From an uncultured Clostridia bacterium (GTDB taxonomy: Bacteria; Bacillota; Clostridia; TANB77; CAG-508), in assembly GCA_934129745.1 (NCBI GenBank), contig CAKOWZ010000006.1:18903-82902 (forward strand): a stretch of 64,000 nucleotides of DNA, in the 5' to 3' direction. Shown here piece by piece: positions 27,513-37,736 of the stretch. The translations under genes and the position numbers were made by a program. Position 1 is the stretch's first letter. Every line of letters begins with the position of its first letter. The notes under the pieces were generated by a model. It saw only the letters and a list, made by a program, of their open reading frames with translations. It was not told where the DNA came from and ran no database searches.

Positions 27513-28943
27513 CTATTTATTTTTGCTTTTAACAATCATAGCTTTTGTTAAAATATTATTAACTAATTCAAATAAAATTAATCCCCAGAATCCAACCATT
27601 CCAAAGTTAGCTATTTCTTGAATATTTCCAAAAGGAATTATTATAGATTTTGCAAGTATAGGAATAATTGCTGCTACAATTGTGAAAATTAATAAAGGAA
27701 TCAACATTCTTGTATATTCTCCTGTTTTTTCATTAAACACTTTTTCACTTATTTTTTCAGTTTTTAGAATTTGTGTTAAATATATAAATTGTAAAATCAA
27801 CATTCCAACAAATGCAACTATTGTAGATATTGAAATTTCTATTTTTGTAAATCTTAAAGTCAATAATATTAATGAACCTAAACCTACAATACTTAATTCT
27901 CCTAATAATCCTTGTAATTTATATTTAATTAACAAATATACACACATAACTATTAATAAAACTGCAAAAACACTTATTACTCCAGTTTTATTTATATTAG
28001 ATTTAATTCCCTCACTTACATAATTTGCATTATATGTTATTGGTAAATCTTCAGTATCTATTAACATTTTTACTTTATCAATACTTAATAAAGCACTATC
28101 TATAACTTTATTATCTGTTGAAAAATTACCCCATAATTGTACAGAACCATTTACAGCAGACTCTAAAAATTCCTTTTCCTCAATAGATACAATTGATGTA
28201 CCATCTACAAGTAATGAAACCTTATTTTCTGTTGTTGTTCCATTTTCATCTACTGGTGCTACATAATTATCATTTAATTCTTTAAATTTTTTAACAGCAT
28301 CTTTACTAAATTGTATTTCTATTTTTACAGCAGAACCATATCCTGAAGATTTATTTGAGTCATCAATAGATGTTTTAAAATTCTTTATACTATTTTTGTC
28401 TCCAATAACTTCATTTGTTTCATCAATTTTTAATTCTGTTTTTCCAGTTTTAATTACACTTCCTATTGTTGATAATTCAGAACTTTCAGGTACTTCAATA
28501 ACTATGCTTCCTGTTTGTTCATCTAATCTTAATTCATAGTTTTCCATTCCAACTATTTTTAATCTTTTTTCAATTATTTGTTTAGTTTTATTGTAATTCT
28601 CTACTGTATAAATATTTTGTTCAGCTTGTCCATTTTCTGTTTTTGTTTCAGATTGGTCTTCTGATGCATTTTCATCAGTATTTTGTGTTTCATTATTTTC
28701 TTGAGAATCACCCTCTGAATCAGAATTTTCATCTTCTTTTGTATCTTCTGAAGAATCCTCTGATTTGTTAACATCTAATTTTACAATAATACTTCCATCT
28801 AAATCTTTTCCAAGAACATAGTCAGGTAAAACATTTTTCATAACATTGTTTTTCTTAACATAAATTCCTCCTAAAGATATTAAACAAACTAATACTATAA
28901 CTAATATTGCTAAAATTGATTTTAAAGAACCTTCTTTTTTCAC
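27513..28943 (-). CDS. secD: SecD-like protein with acidic linker, divergent
   Basis: This 476-residue protein has one N-terminal helix, an extracellular domain and five C-terminal helices, as in SecD. VENYNKTKQIIEKRLKIVGM matches the P1 region. The motif following the first helix reads GKDLDGS where SecD usually has GLDLxGG. An Asp/Glu/Ser/Asn-rich stretch of about 55 residues (near 60-115) is inserted before P1. SecD uses the proton gradient to help pull exported proteins through. I chose GTG 28943, 7 nt after GGGAGG. Confidence 0.75.
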   Translation of the reverse strand: MKKEGSLKSILAILVIVLVCLISLGGIYVKKNNVMKNVLPDYVLGKDLDGSIIVKLDVNKSEDSSEDTKEDENSDSEGDSQENNETQNTDENASEDQSETKTENGQAEQNIYTVENYNKTKQIIEKRLKIVGMENYELRLDEQTGSIVIEVPESSELSTIGSVIKTGKTELKIDETNEVIGDKNSIKNFKTSIDDSNKSSGYGSAVKIEIQFSKDAVKKFKELNDNYVAPVDENGTTTENKVSLLVDGTSIVSIEEKEFLESAVNGSVQLWGNFSTDNKVIDSALLSIDKVKMLIDTEDLPITYNANYVSEGIKSNINKTGVISVFAVLLIVMCVYLLIKYKLQGLLGELSIVGLGSLILLTLRFTKIEISISTIVAFVGMLILQFIYLTQILKTEKISEKVFNEKTGEYTRMLIPLLIFTIVAAIIPILAKSIIIPFGNIQEIANFGMVGFWGLILFELVNNILTKAMIVKSKNK

Positions 28944-28959
28944 TTTTATTCCTCCCATT

Positions 28960-29619
28960 TTACAGTAATTTTGTGTCATTAATAATTAATTCAAACCAAA
29001 TATTTAAAAATTTTGCTGCATGTTTACTCATGATTGTTCTATCAGTAAAAATAACAAAATAATCTAATACAGGTGAAATACTTGTATCAATTGTTAAATC
29101 TAAAATTACCTTTCTGTCTTCTTTTGAAATAATAAATTTTGAATCAGTAACAGCATAATTTACTTTATCATGCTTGTCAAAAGTTGAAATATCAGTATTT
29201 ACAACTCTATCTCTATGAGCATCTGATTTATCTGCTAAAATCAATGCAGCAGAAATATCACTAACAGCTGTTCCTGTTTTCTCATCATGATTTCCAATGG
29301 CAGACATAATTTCAACTCTTTCTTTTGCATCCATTCCCATATCTTTTAAAATTTGATATGCAATAATTGCTCCTGAATGAGCATGATCTGTTCTATTTAC
29401 ACAATTTCCTATATCATGTAAATACCCTGCAATTCTGGCTAATTCAACTCTTCTTTCATCATATCCTAATGCTTCTAGCAAATCACCTGCTCTTTTTGAA
29501 ACTATTCCAATATGTCTAAAAGAATGTTCAGTATAGCCTAATGCATTAAGCTCTTCTTGTGAGCCTAAAATTAATTGTTGTACATCTTCATTTTTCTTTA
29601 TGTCTTCTAAAGTTATCAT
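28960..29619 (-). CDS. HD-domain phosphohydrolase
   Basis: This 219-residue protein carries the HD metal site: H-RHIGIV near 32-38, YLHDIGN with the His-Asp pair near 67-73, and IGNHDEKTGT, DKSDAHRDRV further on. The family hydrolyses phosphate esters of nucleotides; the substrate is unknown. It lies 16 bp upstream of secD and has its own GGAGG. This HD gene next to secD is a recurring order in Clostridia, from memory. Confidence 0.88.
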   Translation of the reverse strand: MITLEDIKKNEDVQQLILGSQEELNALGYTEHSFRHIGIVSKRAGDLLEALGYDERRVELARIAGYLHDIGNCVNRTDHAHSGAIIAYQILKDMGMDAKERVEIMSAIGNHDEKTGTAVSDISAALILADKSDAHRDRVVNTDISTFDKHDKVNYAVTDSKFIISKEDRKVILDLTIDTSISPVLDYFVIFTDRTIMSKHAAKFLNIWFELIINDTKLL

Positions 29620-29709
29620 ATTATTCCTCCAATTTCTTCTAAATTTTATATTAAAACTTTAAAAATATCAACCATTTTTATAAAATTATTTGTGAAATTT
29701 TTGTAAAAA

Positions 29710-30120
29710 CTATTTATGTCTATTTGTTCCTATATTTACACCTATAATTCCACCTATTCCACCTAAAAACATTCCAACTAAAATCATAATTATTGATTCT
29801 AAATTCAAAGAAAATCCACATAATATTATACTTGATAAAATATATAACATTATAAAATATATTCCTCCAACTAAAACTCCATTTAAAATTCCTTTTTTAT
29901 TTGTTTTTAAGCAACAAATTGATGTTCCTATTAATAAACTAATTCCAGTTATTGTTATTATTACAGGTTTTATAGTATTTTCCTGAATATCTGTGTTTGT
30001 AAGTATTATAGCATATAAAAACATAAATACAATACTCAAAATTAATGAAATCACACATCCTTTTATAATAATGATAAAACCACTGTTTTTATTTATTTTT
30101 CCAATATTATTCATAAACAT
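29710..30120 (-). CDS. TIGR04086-type small membrane protein
   Basis: This 136-residue protein has four hydrophobic segments (about 15-40, 50-70, 78-100, 108-130), the last with many Gly (MFLGGIGGIIGVNIG). Size, topology and closeness to secD and tgt fit the clostridial TIGR04086 membrane family of unknown function. The usual companions yajC and the SCIFF peptide are not between it and its neighbours. Confidence 0.7.
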   Translation of the reverse strand: MFMNNIGKINKNSGFIIIIKGCVISLILSIVFMFLYAIILTNTDIQENTIKPVIITITGISLLIGTSICCLKTNKKGILNGVLVGGIYFIMLYILSSIILCGFSLNLESIIMILVGMFLGGIGGIIGVNIGTNRHK

Positions 30121-30269
30121 TCACATTCCTTTCTGTTTTTTGCAAATAATTTTATTTCATTAAATAATATTGTTTTTTTTGTATTTTAGAACTTCTTGTT
30201 TTATAATTTTTTATCTTAAAATTCTTATTCTATATTTTTTATAAAATAATTTTTTATCTTATAATTCTA

Positions 30270-30344
30270 AAAAAAATACTTACCAAAACAATTTATATAT
30301 AGTTAACATATAACAGCACTAAAAATATTGTTTGATAAGTATTT
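30270..30344 (-). terminator. Terminator of the WG-repeat gene
   Basis: AAATACTTA..AACAAT pairs with ATTGTTT..TAAGTATTT across a roughly 35-nt loop, and T8 follows on the minus strand. Nearby, the sequence ATAATTTTTTATCTTA occurs twice (about 30204 and 30247), an AT-rich direct repeat without evident role. Confidence 0.6.
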
Positions 30345-30395
30345 CTTATTTTAATTTATATAATCTTTAATTTTAAACCTACTATTTATAAGTTA

Positions 30396-31979
30396 TTAAT
30401 TATCAGATTGTTCTCCTTTATTTTGTTCTGTATTATCAGTAGTTGATTTTGTTTCTTCACTTTTTTCTGTATTTTCGTTAGTTGAGCTTGTTTTCTCTGT
30501 TTTCTCTGTTTTTTCAGTATTTTCAGTATTTGATTCTTCATTTAAATCATTTGATTTATCTGTTTTATTAATACTTTCAACAAAGTCTAAAATATTACGA
30601 TTAACTCCATTATAAATCATGTAATAATTATCTTTATTATTTTCTTGTTCTTTATACACTCTTGTTAAAACATTTCTAATTATAACTTTCCCTGTATTTG
30701 AAATAATTCCATAATTATTATCTTTTTTTACAACAATACCATTAATTTCTGGAATAATCAACACATTTGAACTTGAATTTGATTCAGCACAACCTATATT
30801 TGTAAATTTTAAATCAATAACAACAGAACCATTTGTATTTACAAATCCCCATAAATCATCTTTTTTTACAGGTATTAATTTATCATAAATAACATATTTA
30901 TTATTTAATCCATTATTTGTATATTTAGAAATATCTAATCCTATTTGTTGATATTCACAATTTAAAATAGTATTATTTTGTCTATCCACAATTCCATATT
31001 TAACATTTGTTTTTGTATTTGATGAACTAGAACTATCTTCACTAGTATTATTACTTCTACTTACAAGATATAACTCATCATTAATTGGAGTAATATCAGC
31101 ATATTGAGGTGATATTATTGTTTCTTTTGTTATATTTCCATTTTCATTTTTTAATTGAACAATTCCTTTACCTTCTTTATTTTCAACAACAAGTTGATTA
31201 TATTGTTCCATATACTGAATATCTGTATGTTTTGGTGTAACAAGTTCTGTTGTTGTAATTGATGTTACTTTGCTTTTTTTATTATAAGATGATGAAATAG
31301 TTCCAACTCCAAGTTGACCATTACTATCTTTTATAATAACTAATCCATATTTTAATAATTTTTTATTTGCACTACTTGTATCCCAAACAATTGATGAATC
31401 TTGTACAAATGTTTTTGATGAAGATTGTCCATAATAATTTATTAAATTATCTATAGATATGATATTATATTGATTTTTTGCAAATGAAATTTGTGTATTT
31501 AGTGCTATTTCACACGAATCAATTGGTATATAAATTTTTTCATTTTCTTTAATAATCTCATAATCTAAATCATAATATTCAACTTCATTTGTTTCATCCA
31601 AAACTTTGTAATATGATTTAGAACCAACTTTAAAAAATGTAGTTTCTTGAACTGTTGAATTTGTTACATAACATTGATTATCATCTTCAACATCTTTATT
31701 TCCACTTCCATATTTATATCCACCTGCTAAAATTGTTGTCAAATCTTTTACACTAACATATGTGACATTATTTCCATCAACATTTTTACTAATCAAATAA
31801 TTTTTAGCATCATATTTTTTATTATTAACAATTAAAGATACTTTACTATTTCCTAATGTAGAAACTATTGCTAATAATGCAACTATAATAAAAATTAAAA
31901 CTATTAGTGCAATTCCTCCACCAACAAGAATTTTCTTATTTTTGCTTTCATCTATATTGCTATCTTGTAATAAACTCAT
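30396..31979 (-). CDS. Membrane-anchored WG-repeat protein
   Basis: This 527-residue protein has a short cytoplasmic N-terminus, one membrane helix (about 19-42) and a large outside region. The first part (about 50-190) looks like a stalk domain with YVSVKDLTTIL. Degenerate WG repeats follow (YGLVIIKDSNGQLGVG, YGIVDRQNN, LWGFVNTNGSVV, NYGIISNTGKVI). The tail is Glu/Thr/Ser/Lys-rich with an EKT triplet repeat. Role unknown; likely in the envelope. The gene is 12 bp downstream of tgt. Confidence 0.75.
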   Translation of the reverse strand: MSLLQDSNIDESKNKKILVGGGIALIVLIFIIVALLAIVSTLGNSKVSLIVNNKKYDAKNYLISKNVDGNNVTYVSVKDLTTILAGGYKYGSGNKDVEDDNQCYVTNSTVQETTFFKVGSKSYYKVLDETNEVEYYDLDYEIIKENEKIYIPIDSCEIALNTQISFAKNQYNIISIDNLINYYGQSSSKTFVQDSSIVWDTSSANKKLLKYGLVIIKDSNGQLGVGTISSSYNKKSKVTSITTTELVTPKHTDIQYMEQYNQLVVENKEGKGIVQLKNENGNITKETIISPQYADITPINDELYLVSRSNNTSEDSSSSSNTKTNVKYGIVDRQNNTILNCEYQQIGLDISKYTNNGLNNKYVIYDKLIPVKKDDLWGFVNTNGSVVIDLKFTNIGCAESNSSSNVLIIPEINGIVVKKDNNYGIISNTGKVIIRNVLTRVYKEQENNKDNYYMIYNGVNRNILDFVESINKTDKSNDLNEESNTENTEKTEKTEKTSSTNENTEKSEETKSTTDNTEQNKGEQSDN

Positions 31980-31991
31980 AAATTATTCCCC

Positions 31992-33128
31992 CTATTCTTT
32001 TGTATAACCATATTTTTTATAGAACTCATCTCTAAAATTTGCAAGGTTATCATTTTCTATTTCTATTCTAACCTTTTCCATTAATTTAGTCAAGAAGTAT
32101 AAATTATGAGTTGATAATAATCTAACACCTAAAATTTCATTTGTTTTTACCAAATGGCGTATATATGCTCTTGTATAATTTTTGCAAGTATAACAATCAC
32201 ATTCAGGATCAAGTGGAGTAAAATCTCTTTCATAAGTTGCATTTCTTACAACAACTTTTCCATTCCATGTCATAGCTGTTCCATTTCTTGCAATTCTTGT
32301 AGGTAAAACACAATCACACATATCTATTCCAGAAATAGCTGCTTCAATTAAATAATCTGGTGTTCCAACTCCCATTAAATATCTTGGTTTATTTTCAGGC
32401 ATTTTAGGAGCTGTATATCTTAAAATATCTAAAAATTCTTCTTTTGATTCTCCAACACTAATTCCACCTATTGCATATCCTGGTAAATCAAGTGAAATCA
32501 AATCTTCCAAACTTTTATCTCTTAAATCTTTGAAAAATCCTCCTTGAATAATTCCAAACAATGATTGTTCATCAATATTTTTATGAGCATCTTTACAACG
32601 TTTTGCCCATCTTGTAGTTCTTTCCATTGATTGTTTTGTATATTCATAAGAAGCACCATGTTCTACACATTCATCAAATGCCATTATAATATCTGCACCT
32701 AAATCTTCTTCAGTTTCCATTACACTTTCAGGTGTAAATAAATGTTTACTTCCATCTAAGTGTGATTTAAATTCAACACCTTGTTCAGTAATTTTGCGTA
32801 ATGCTCCTAGACTAAATACTTGAAATCCACCACTATCAGTAAGAATTGGTCTATCCCATTTCATAAAATTATGAAGTTTTCCAGCTTCTCTTATAAGTTT
32901 ACTTCCAGGTCTTAAATATAAATGATATGTATTTGATAAAATAATTTGTGCACCTATTTCTTTTAATTCCTCAGGTGTCATAGATTTTACTGTTGCTTGA
33001 GTTCCAACAGGCATAAACACTGGTGTTTGAATATCTCCATGTGGTGTATGAATTACTCCACGTCTTGCACCTGTTGATTTATCAATATGTATTAATTCAT
33101 ATGTTACAGCATGTTTTTTTTGTTCCAT
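31992..33128 (-). CDS. tgt: Queuine/preQ1 tRNA-guanine transglycosylase
   Basis: This 378-residue TIM-barrel enzyme exchanges guanine 34 for preQ1 in tRNAs with GUN anticodons. Signatures are ILSNTYHLYLRPG, LTDSGGFQVFSLG with the catalytic Asp region, FDECVEH, and the zinc site CDCYTCKNYTRAYIRHL. It follows queA (44-bp gap), the next enzyme of the same pathway. The start has AAGGAG upstream. Confidence 0.97.
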   Translation of the reverse strand: MEQKKHAVTYELIHIDKSTGARRGVIHTPHGDIQTPVFMPVGTQATVKSMTPEELKEIGAQIILSNTYHLYLRPGSKLIREAGKLHNFMKWDRPILTDSGGFQVFSLGALRKITEQGVEFKSHLDGSKHLFTPESVMETEEDLGADIIMAFDECVEHGASYEYTKQSMERTTRWAKRCKDAHKNIDEQSLFGIIQGGFFKDLRDKSLEDLISLDLPGYAIGGISVGESKEEFLDILRYTAPKMPENKPRYLMGVGTPDYLIEAAISGIDMCDCVLPTRIARNGTAMTWNGKVVVRNATYERDFTPLDPECDCYTCKNYTRAYIRHLVKTNEILGVRLLSTHNLYFLTKLMEKVRIEIENDNLANFRDEFYKKYGYTKE

Positions 33129-33172
33129 TATTTTTTCTCCTTATTTGTCTTATTTTCTTATTATTAAACATT

Positions 33173-34198
33173 TTAATATATAAACATCGCATCTCCAAAG
33201 CTGAAAAATCTATATTTTTCCTTAACAGCTTCTTCATAAGCACTCATAACAAAATCTTTTCCAGCTAAAGTTGAAACAAGCATAATTAATGTAGATTCTG
33301 GTAAATGAAAATTAGTAATCAAACAATCAATACATTTAAACTTATATCCTGGATATATAAAAATACTTGTATCACCTTCAATTTCCTTAACAAATCCATT
33401 TTCATCAGCAACTGATTCCAATACTCTACATGATGTAGTACCAACTGAAATAATTCTACCTCCATTTTTACGAGCATTATTAATTTTATCTGCATCTTCT
33501 TGTTTAATATAATAATGTTCTGAATGCATATTATGTTCTTCAATATTTTCAACTTTAACAGGTCTAAAAGTACCAATTCCAACATGTAAAGTTACATTTG
33601 CAATTTCAACACCTTTAGCCTTTATTTTTTCCAATAATTCATCTGTAAAATGTAAACCTGCTGTTGGTGCTGCTGCAGAACCTTCATATTTAGCATAAAC
33701 TGTTTGATATCTATTTTTATCATTTAATCTTTCTTTAATATATGGTGGTAAAGGCATTAAACCAATTTGATCCAAAATTTCATTAAAAATTCCATTATAT
33801 ACAAATTTAACTTTTCTATTTCCATTTTCCATTTGTTCTAAAATCTCTGCTTTTAATAATCCATCTCCAAAAGTAACTATTGCCCCTTTTTTCAAACGTC
33901 TACCTGGATGAACCATTACTTCCCAAATATCTCCTTCAATCCTATTTAATAATAAAAACTCAACATTAACACCTGTATCTTCTTTAACTCCATATAATCT
34001 TGCTGGAATAACTTTTGTATTATTTCTAACCAAACAATCTCCTGGTTGTAAATAATCCAAAATATCTTTAAAAACTTTATGTTCAATTGTTTTATTTGTT
34101 TTATCTAACACCATTAATCTTGATTCATCTCTTTTTTGAATTGGTGTTTGTGCTATTAATTCTTCTGGCAAATTATAATTAAAATCTGTTACTTTCAT
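33173..34198 (-). CDS. queA: S-adenosylmethionine:tRNA ribosyltransferase-isomerase
   Basis: This 341-residue enzyme builds epoxyqueuosine from preQ1-tRNA by moving the ribosyl part of SAM. It starts MKVTDFNYNLPEELIAQTP and has RDESRLMVLD, the GSAAAPTAGLHFT block and HVGIGTFRPV. I chose ATG 34198, which matches the usual N-terminus and length. A longer frame to 34255 is unlikely. The ribosome binding site GAGAGG is unusually far (about 16 nt). Confidence 0.96.
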   Translation of the reverse strand: MKVTDFNYNLPEELIAQTPIQKRDESRLMVLDKTNKTIEHKVFKDILDYLQPGDCLVRNNTKVIPARLYGVKEDTGVNVEFLLLNRIEGDIWEVMVHPGRRLKKGAIVTFGDGLLKAEILEQMENGNRKVKFVYNGIFNEILDQIGLMPLPPYIKERLNDKNRYQTVYAKYEGSAAAPTAGLHFTDELLEKIKAKGVEIANVTLHVGIGTFRPVKVENIEEHNMHSEHYYIKQEDADKINNARKNGGRIISVGTTSCRVLESVADENGFVKEIEGDTSIFIYPGYKFKCIDCLITNFHLPESTLIMLVSTLAGKDFVMSAYEEAVKEKYRFFSFGDAMFIY

Positions 34199-34246
34199 TT
34201 TTATTTCACTATTTCCTCTCTTTATTTTATAATAATAACTTGTACT

Positions 34247-34275
34247 ATTATACAAAATTTTAACCTAAAAAGCAA
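34247..34275 (-). promoter_or_regulatory. Promoter of queA-tgt-WG operon
   Basis: TTGCTT (34270-34275), 17-nt spacer and TATAAT (34247-34252) on the minus strand. No preQ1 riboswitch is recognisable in the short leader. Confidence 0.6.
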
Positions 34276-34357
34276 GTGCAAAAAACCGGAGTTACACAAA
34301 TCAATATGTAACTCCAATCATCTACAAAATTTAAGATAATTTATATCTAAAATTAAA

Positions 34358-37120
34358 TTATTTCAAAGCCAAACTACATCTATGACAAATAGTTGGATTT
34401 TCTTTATCATCACCAACAGTAGTAGAATACATCCAACATCTCTCACATTTTTCACCATCAGCAATATCAACTTTAATATCAAATTTTCCCTCATTAATTT
34501 CTAATCCAGAAACAATAAATACTGTTAACAATAAATCCTTATTTTCAGTTAAAAATTTAAACTCATCACCTTCAGCAAAAATAATAACTTTAGCATTTAA
34601 AGAATGGCCTATAACCTTAGCAGCTCTAGCTTCTTCAAGTTTTTTTGCGACACTTTCTTTTAATTGTAAAATCTTATCCCATTTTTCTTCTAATTCTTTA
34701 TTTTCAAATTTAGAATTTACTTCTGGGTAAAATGCAAGCATAACACTTTCAGCATTTTCATTTGACTTATGTTTCATATATTTCCAAATTTCTTCAGATG
34801 TAAATGCAGTCATTGGAGCTAAAATTCTAACTAAAGCATTTAAAATCTCATACATAGTAGTCTGAGCAGCTCTTCTTTCTTTAGAATCAGGTTTTGCTGT
34901 ATATAATCTATCTTTTATAATATCTAAGTAAAAATTACTCATATCAACAACACAAAATGTATTAATTGCTTGATATGCTTTATTAAAATCATATTCATCA
35001 TAAGCATTTGTACATTCTCTAATTAACTTATTTAATCTTATTAATGCCCATTTATCAATTTCTTGTAAATCTTCATAATCAACAGGAGAATTTACATCAA
35101 AATCATCTGTATTTCCTAAAATATATCTAGCTGTATTACGTATTTTTCTGTAAACTTCTGAAACTTGTTTTAAAATTTCCTTAGATAATCTTACATCTGA
35201 TTGATAATCTGAAGATAAAACCCATAATCTCAAAATATCTGCACCATATTGTTCAATGACTTCTTGTGGATCAATACCATTTCCTAATGATTTATGCATT
35301 TGTCTTCCTTGGCTATCTACTGTCCATCCATGTGTTAAAACTTGTTTATATGGAGCTTTTCCTGTTACAGCAATTGATGTTAATAATGAAGATTGGAACC
35401 ATCCTCTATATTGGTCAGCACCTTCTAAATATAAATCAGCTGGGAATGGAATTCCTCTTTGAACTAATACACTTTGATGTGTTGAACCAGAATCAAACCA
35501 CACATCCATTATATCTGTTTCTTTCTTAAATTCTGTACATCCACAATTCTCACATTTTGCATTTTCTGGCATTAATTCTTTTACATCTAAATCATACCAA
35601 CAATTTGTTCCTTTTTCTTTCACTAATTTTTCAACTTTTGCTAAACTTTCATCAGTAACATATTCTTTTTCACAATCTTTACAATAAAAAATTGGAATTG
35701 GAACACCCCATGTTCTTTGACGAGAAATACACCAATCATTACGTTCTTCAATCATTTTTGAAATACGATCTTCTCCCCAACCTGGAATCCATTTAACATT
35801 TTTAATTTGTTCTAATGAATCTTTTCTAAATTTATCAATTGATGCAAACCATTGCTTTGTTGCTCTAAAAATTATTGGTTTTTTACATCTCCAACAATGT
35901 GGATATGAGTGATTTATTCTTTTTTTAGCTAATAATAAATCATTTTCATCTAACCATTTAATTATTTCTTTATTTGATTTTGCATAAAACATTCCAGCAA
36001 AAGGACCAGCTTGTTCTGTTTGATGACCTTTATCATCAACACAAACTATCATTTCAAGCTCATTTTTTATTCCACATAAATAATCTTCTTTACCATATCC
36101 AGGAGCTGTATGAACTTCACCAGTACCTGTTTCTAAATCAACATCAACTGTATCAGGACTACCCATTACTACTTTTGATTCTCTATTTATAAATGGATGT
36201 TTACATCTTACTCCTTCAAAATCTGAACCTTTATATCTATTTATTACAGTATAATTTTCAATTTCTGCTTCTTTTAAAACTGGTTCAACACGTTCAGAAG
36301 CAATTACTAATTTTTCTCCATTTGCTTCAATCAAACTATATTCAAAATCTGGATTTACAGTTATTCCTGTATTTCCAGGTAATGTCCATGGTGTTGTTGT
36401 CCAAATTACAAAATATGTATCTCTTTCGTCAAACAAACCTTTACCTTCAATTACAGGGAATTTTACATAAACTGTATCTGAATCAACATCCTTATATTCA
36501 ATTTCTGCTTCAGCTAAAGCTGTTTCACAATCTGTACACCAATAAACAGGTTTTAATCCTTTATAAATATATCCTTTTTGATACATTGTACCAAATACTT
36601 TTAATTGTTCAGCTTCCATTTGTGGTTGATATGTAATATATGGATTTTCCCAATCAGCCAAAACTCCTAAACGTTTAAAACCTTTAGTCTGAGTTCCTAT
36701 ATATTCATCATTAAAACTTTTACAAGCATCTCTAAATTGAGAAACTGGAATTTCATCTCTATTTAATCCTAATTTTTCAATTGCTTTTCTTTCAGTTGGC
36801 ATACCATGTGTATCAAACCCAGGAATAAAAGGTGTATAAAATCCTTTTAAATTTTTATATCTTACTATAGTGTCTTTTAAAATTTTATTTAGTGAATGTC
36901 CAATATGTATTCCACCATTAGCATAAGGAGGTCCATCATGTAATACAAATGGAGTTTTTCCTTCATTTTTCTTTAACATTTTTTCATATAAACCATTTTC
37001 AAATACTTCATCAAAAATTTTAGGTTCATTCTCAGGTAGATTTCCTCTCATTGGGAAATCTGTTTTTGGTAAATTAAGTGTTTTACCATAATCTTTCTTT
37101 TCTTCGCAATTTTCACACAT
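34358..37120 (-). CDS. ileS: Isoleucyl-tRNA synthetase
   Basis: This 920-residue class I synthetase has HIGH in GGIHIGHSLN (near 70-79) and the KMSKS loop in the form MHKSLGN. The editing domain includes TTTPWTLPGNTGI and GTGEVHTAPGYG. C-terminal zinc site: CERCW...CHRC. It charges tRNA-Ile and edits valine. A T-box leader with an AUC specifier precedes it, so transcription should respond to uncharged tRNA-Ile. The start has GGAG 9 nt upstream. Confidence 0.98.
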   Translation of the reverse strand: MCENCEEKKDYGKTLNLPKTDFPMRGNLPENEPKIFDEVFENGLYEKMLKKNEGKTPFVLHDGPPYANGGIHIGHSLNKILKDTIVRYKNLKGFYTPFIPGFDTHGMPTERKAIEKLGLNRDEIPVSQFRDACKSFNDEYIGTQTKGFKRLGVLADWENPYITYQPQMEAEQLKVFGTMYQKGYIYKGLKPVYWCTDCETALAEAEIEYKDVDSDTVYVKFPVIEGKGLFDERDTYFVIWTTTPWTLPGNTGITVNPDFEYSLIEANGEKLVIASERVEPVLKEAEIENYTVINRYKGSDFEGVRCKHPFINRESKVVMGSPDTVDVDLETGTGEVHTAPGYGKEDYLCGIKNELEMIVCVDDKGHQTEQAGPFAGMFYAKSNKEIIKWLDENDLLLAKKRINHSYPHCWRCKKPIIFRATKQWFASIDKFRKDSLEQIKNVKWIPGWGEDRISKMIEERNDWCISRQRTWGVPIPIFYCKDCEKEYVTDESLAKVEKLVKEKGTNCWYDLDVKELMPENAKCENCGCTEFKKETDIMDVWFDSGSTHQSVLVQRGIPFPADLYLEGADQYRGWFQSSLLTSIAVTGKAPYKQVLTHGWTVDSQGRQMHKSLGNGIDPQEVIEQYGADILRLWVLSSDYQSDVRLSKEILKQVSEVYRKIRNTARYILGNTDDFDVNSPVDYEDLQEIDKWALIRLNKLIRECTNAYDEYDFNKAYQAINTFCVVDMSNFYLDIIKDRLYTAKPDSKERRAAQTTMYEILNALVRILAPMTAFTSEEIWKYMKHKSNENAESVMLAFYPEVNSKFENKELEEKWDKILQLKESVAKKLEEARAAKVIGHSLNAKVIIFAEGDEFKFLTENKDLLLTVFIVSGLEINEGKFDIKVDIADGEKCERCWMYSTTVGDDKENPTICHRCSLALK

Positions 37121-37259
37121 TTCTTATCTCTCCTTTTTATTATTTTTACTATTTTTTCTTTTATTTTGGCTTTTAATTTGTATTAGAACATATACTTTTC
37201 TATTTTATATTGCAATACATATACACATATCTTAAATGTAACTGTTTAAAATTAAATAT

Positions 37260-37649
37260 CAAAAAAGCTATTTGTCCTAATACAATTAGGACGAATAGCT
37301 TTAAAATCCGCGGTACCACCTATTTTAAAAGATTTATTAATCTTTTCTCTTAATTTCTTTTAACGCAAGAATACGATTTAGCTTAATAGTTTAACATTAA
37401 TATTAATATTAATATTTTAGTATTAGTATTAACATTAACATAAATGTTAGCATTACTATTTATATCACTTATTGATTCAAATAACTTTCAGCTAAATAAC
37501 CTAAAGGTGATAACAAATAATCTATTATCTTACTAGAATTCCACCATTCTCTAGCTCTCTATTAGTTTTACTTTATTTGTGTTGTCCTTTACATTGTTTT
37601 TATATTTTGTAAAATTTCTAATGTTCAAAATTTATTTGTTTTTTAACAT
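37260..37649 (-). promoter_or_regulatory. T-box riboswitch, isoleucine-specific
   Basis: On the minus strand the leader runs from about 37649. Stem I opens AGAGAG and carries GGTGG. The specifier appears to be ATC (37511-37509) followed by A, an Ile codon that agrees with ileS. The T-box sequence AGGTGGTACCGCGG is at 37321-37308. The terminator stem follows at 37303-37261 (AAAGCTATT.GTCCTAAT pairing with its complement), ending in T6. A 60-nt ATT-repeat hairpin lies between Stem I and the antiterminator. Confidence 0.93.
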
Positions 37650-37655
37650 ATTTAT

Positions 37656-37684
37656 ATAATAACATAATATTTTTGTTATTTCAA
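37656..37684 (-). promoter_or_regulatory. Promoter of the ileS T-box leader
   Basis: TTGAAA (37679-37684), 17-nt spacer and TATTAT (37656-37661) on the minus strand, about 65 nt before the AGAGAG of Stem I. Confidence 0.65.
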
Positions 37685-37736
37685 GAGTTTAAAAGACTTT
37701 TATTTCATATATTCAAATATTTTTATTTTAAAATAT

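Noticed and set aside
28944..28979. Longer SecD N-terminus overlapping the HD gene
   Set aside because: The GGGAGG ribosome binding site lies inside that extension, which points to GTG 28943 as the start.
34358..37120. Long open frames opposite ileS and other minus-strand genes
   Set aside because: They are Leu/Tyr/His-rich antisense shadows produced by AT-rich codon use and have no ribosome binding sites.
37381..37460. ATT-repeat block as a possible CRISPR-like or satellite array
   Set aside because: The period is 3-6 nt without spacers and it forms a hairpin inside a T-box leader.
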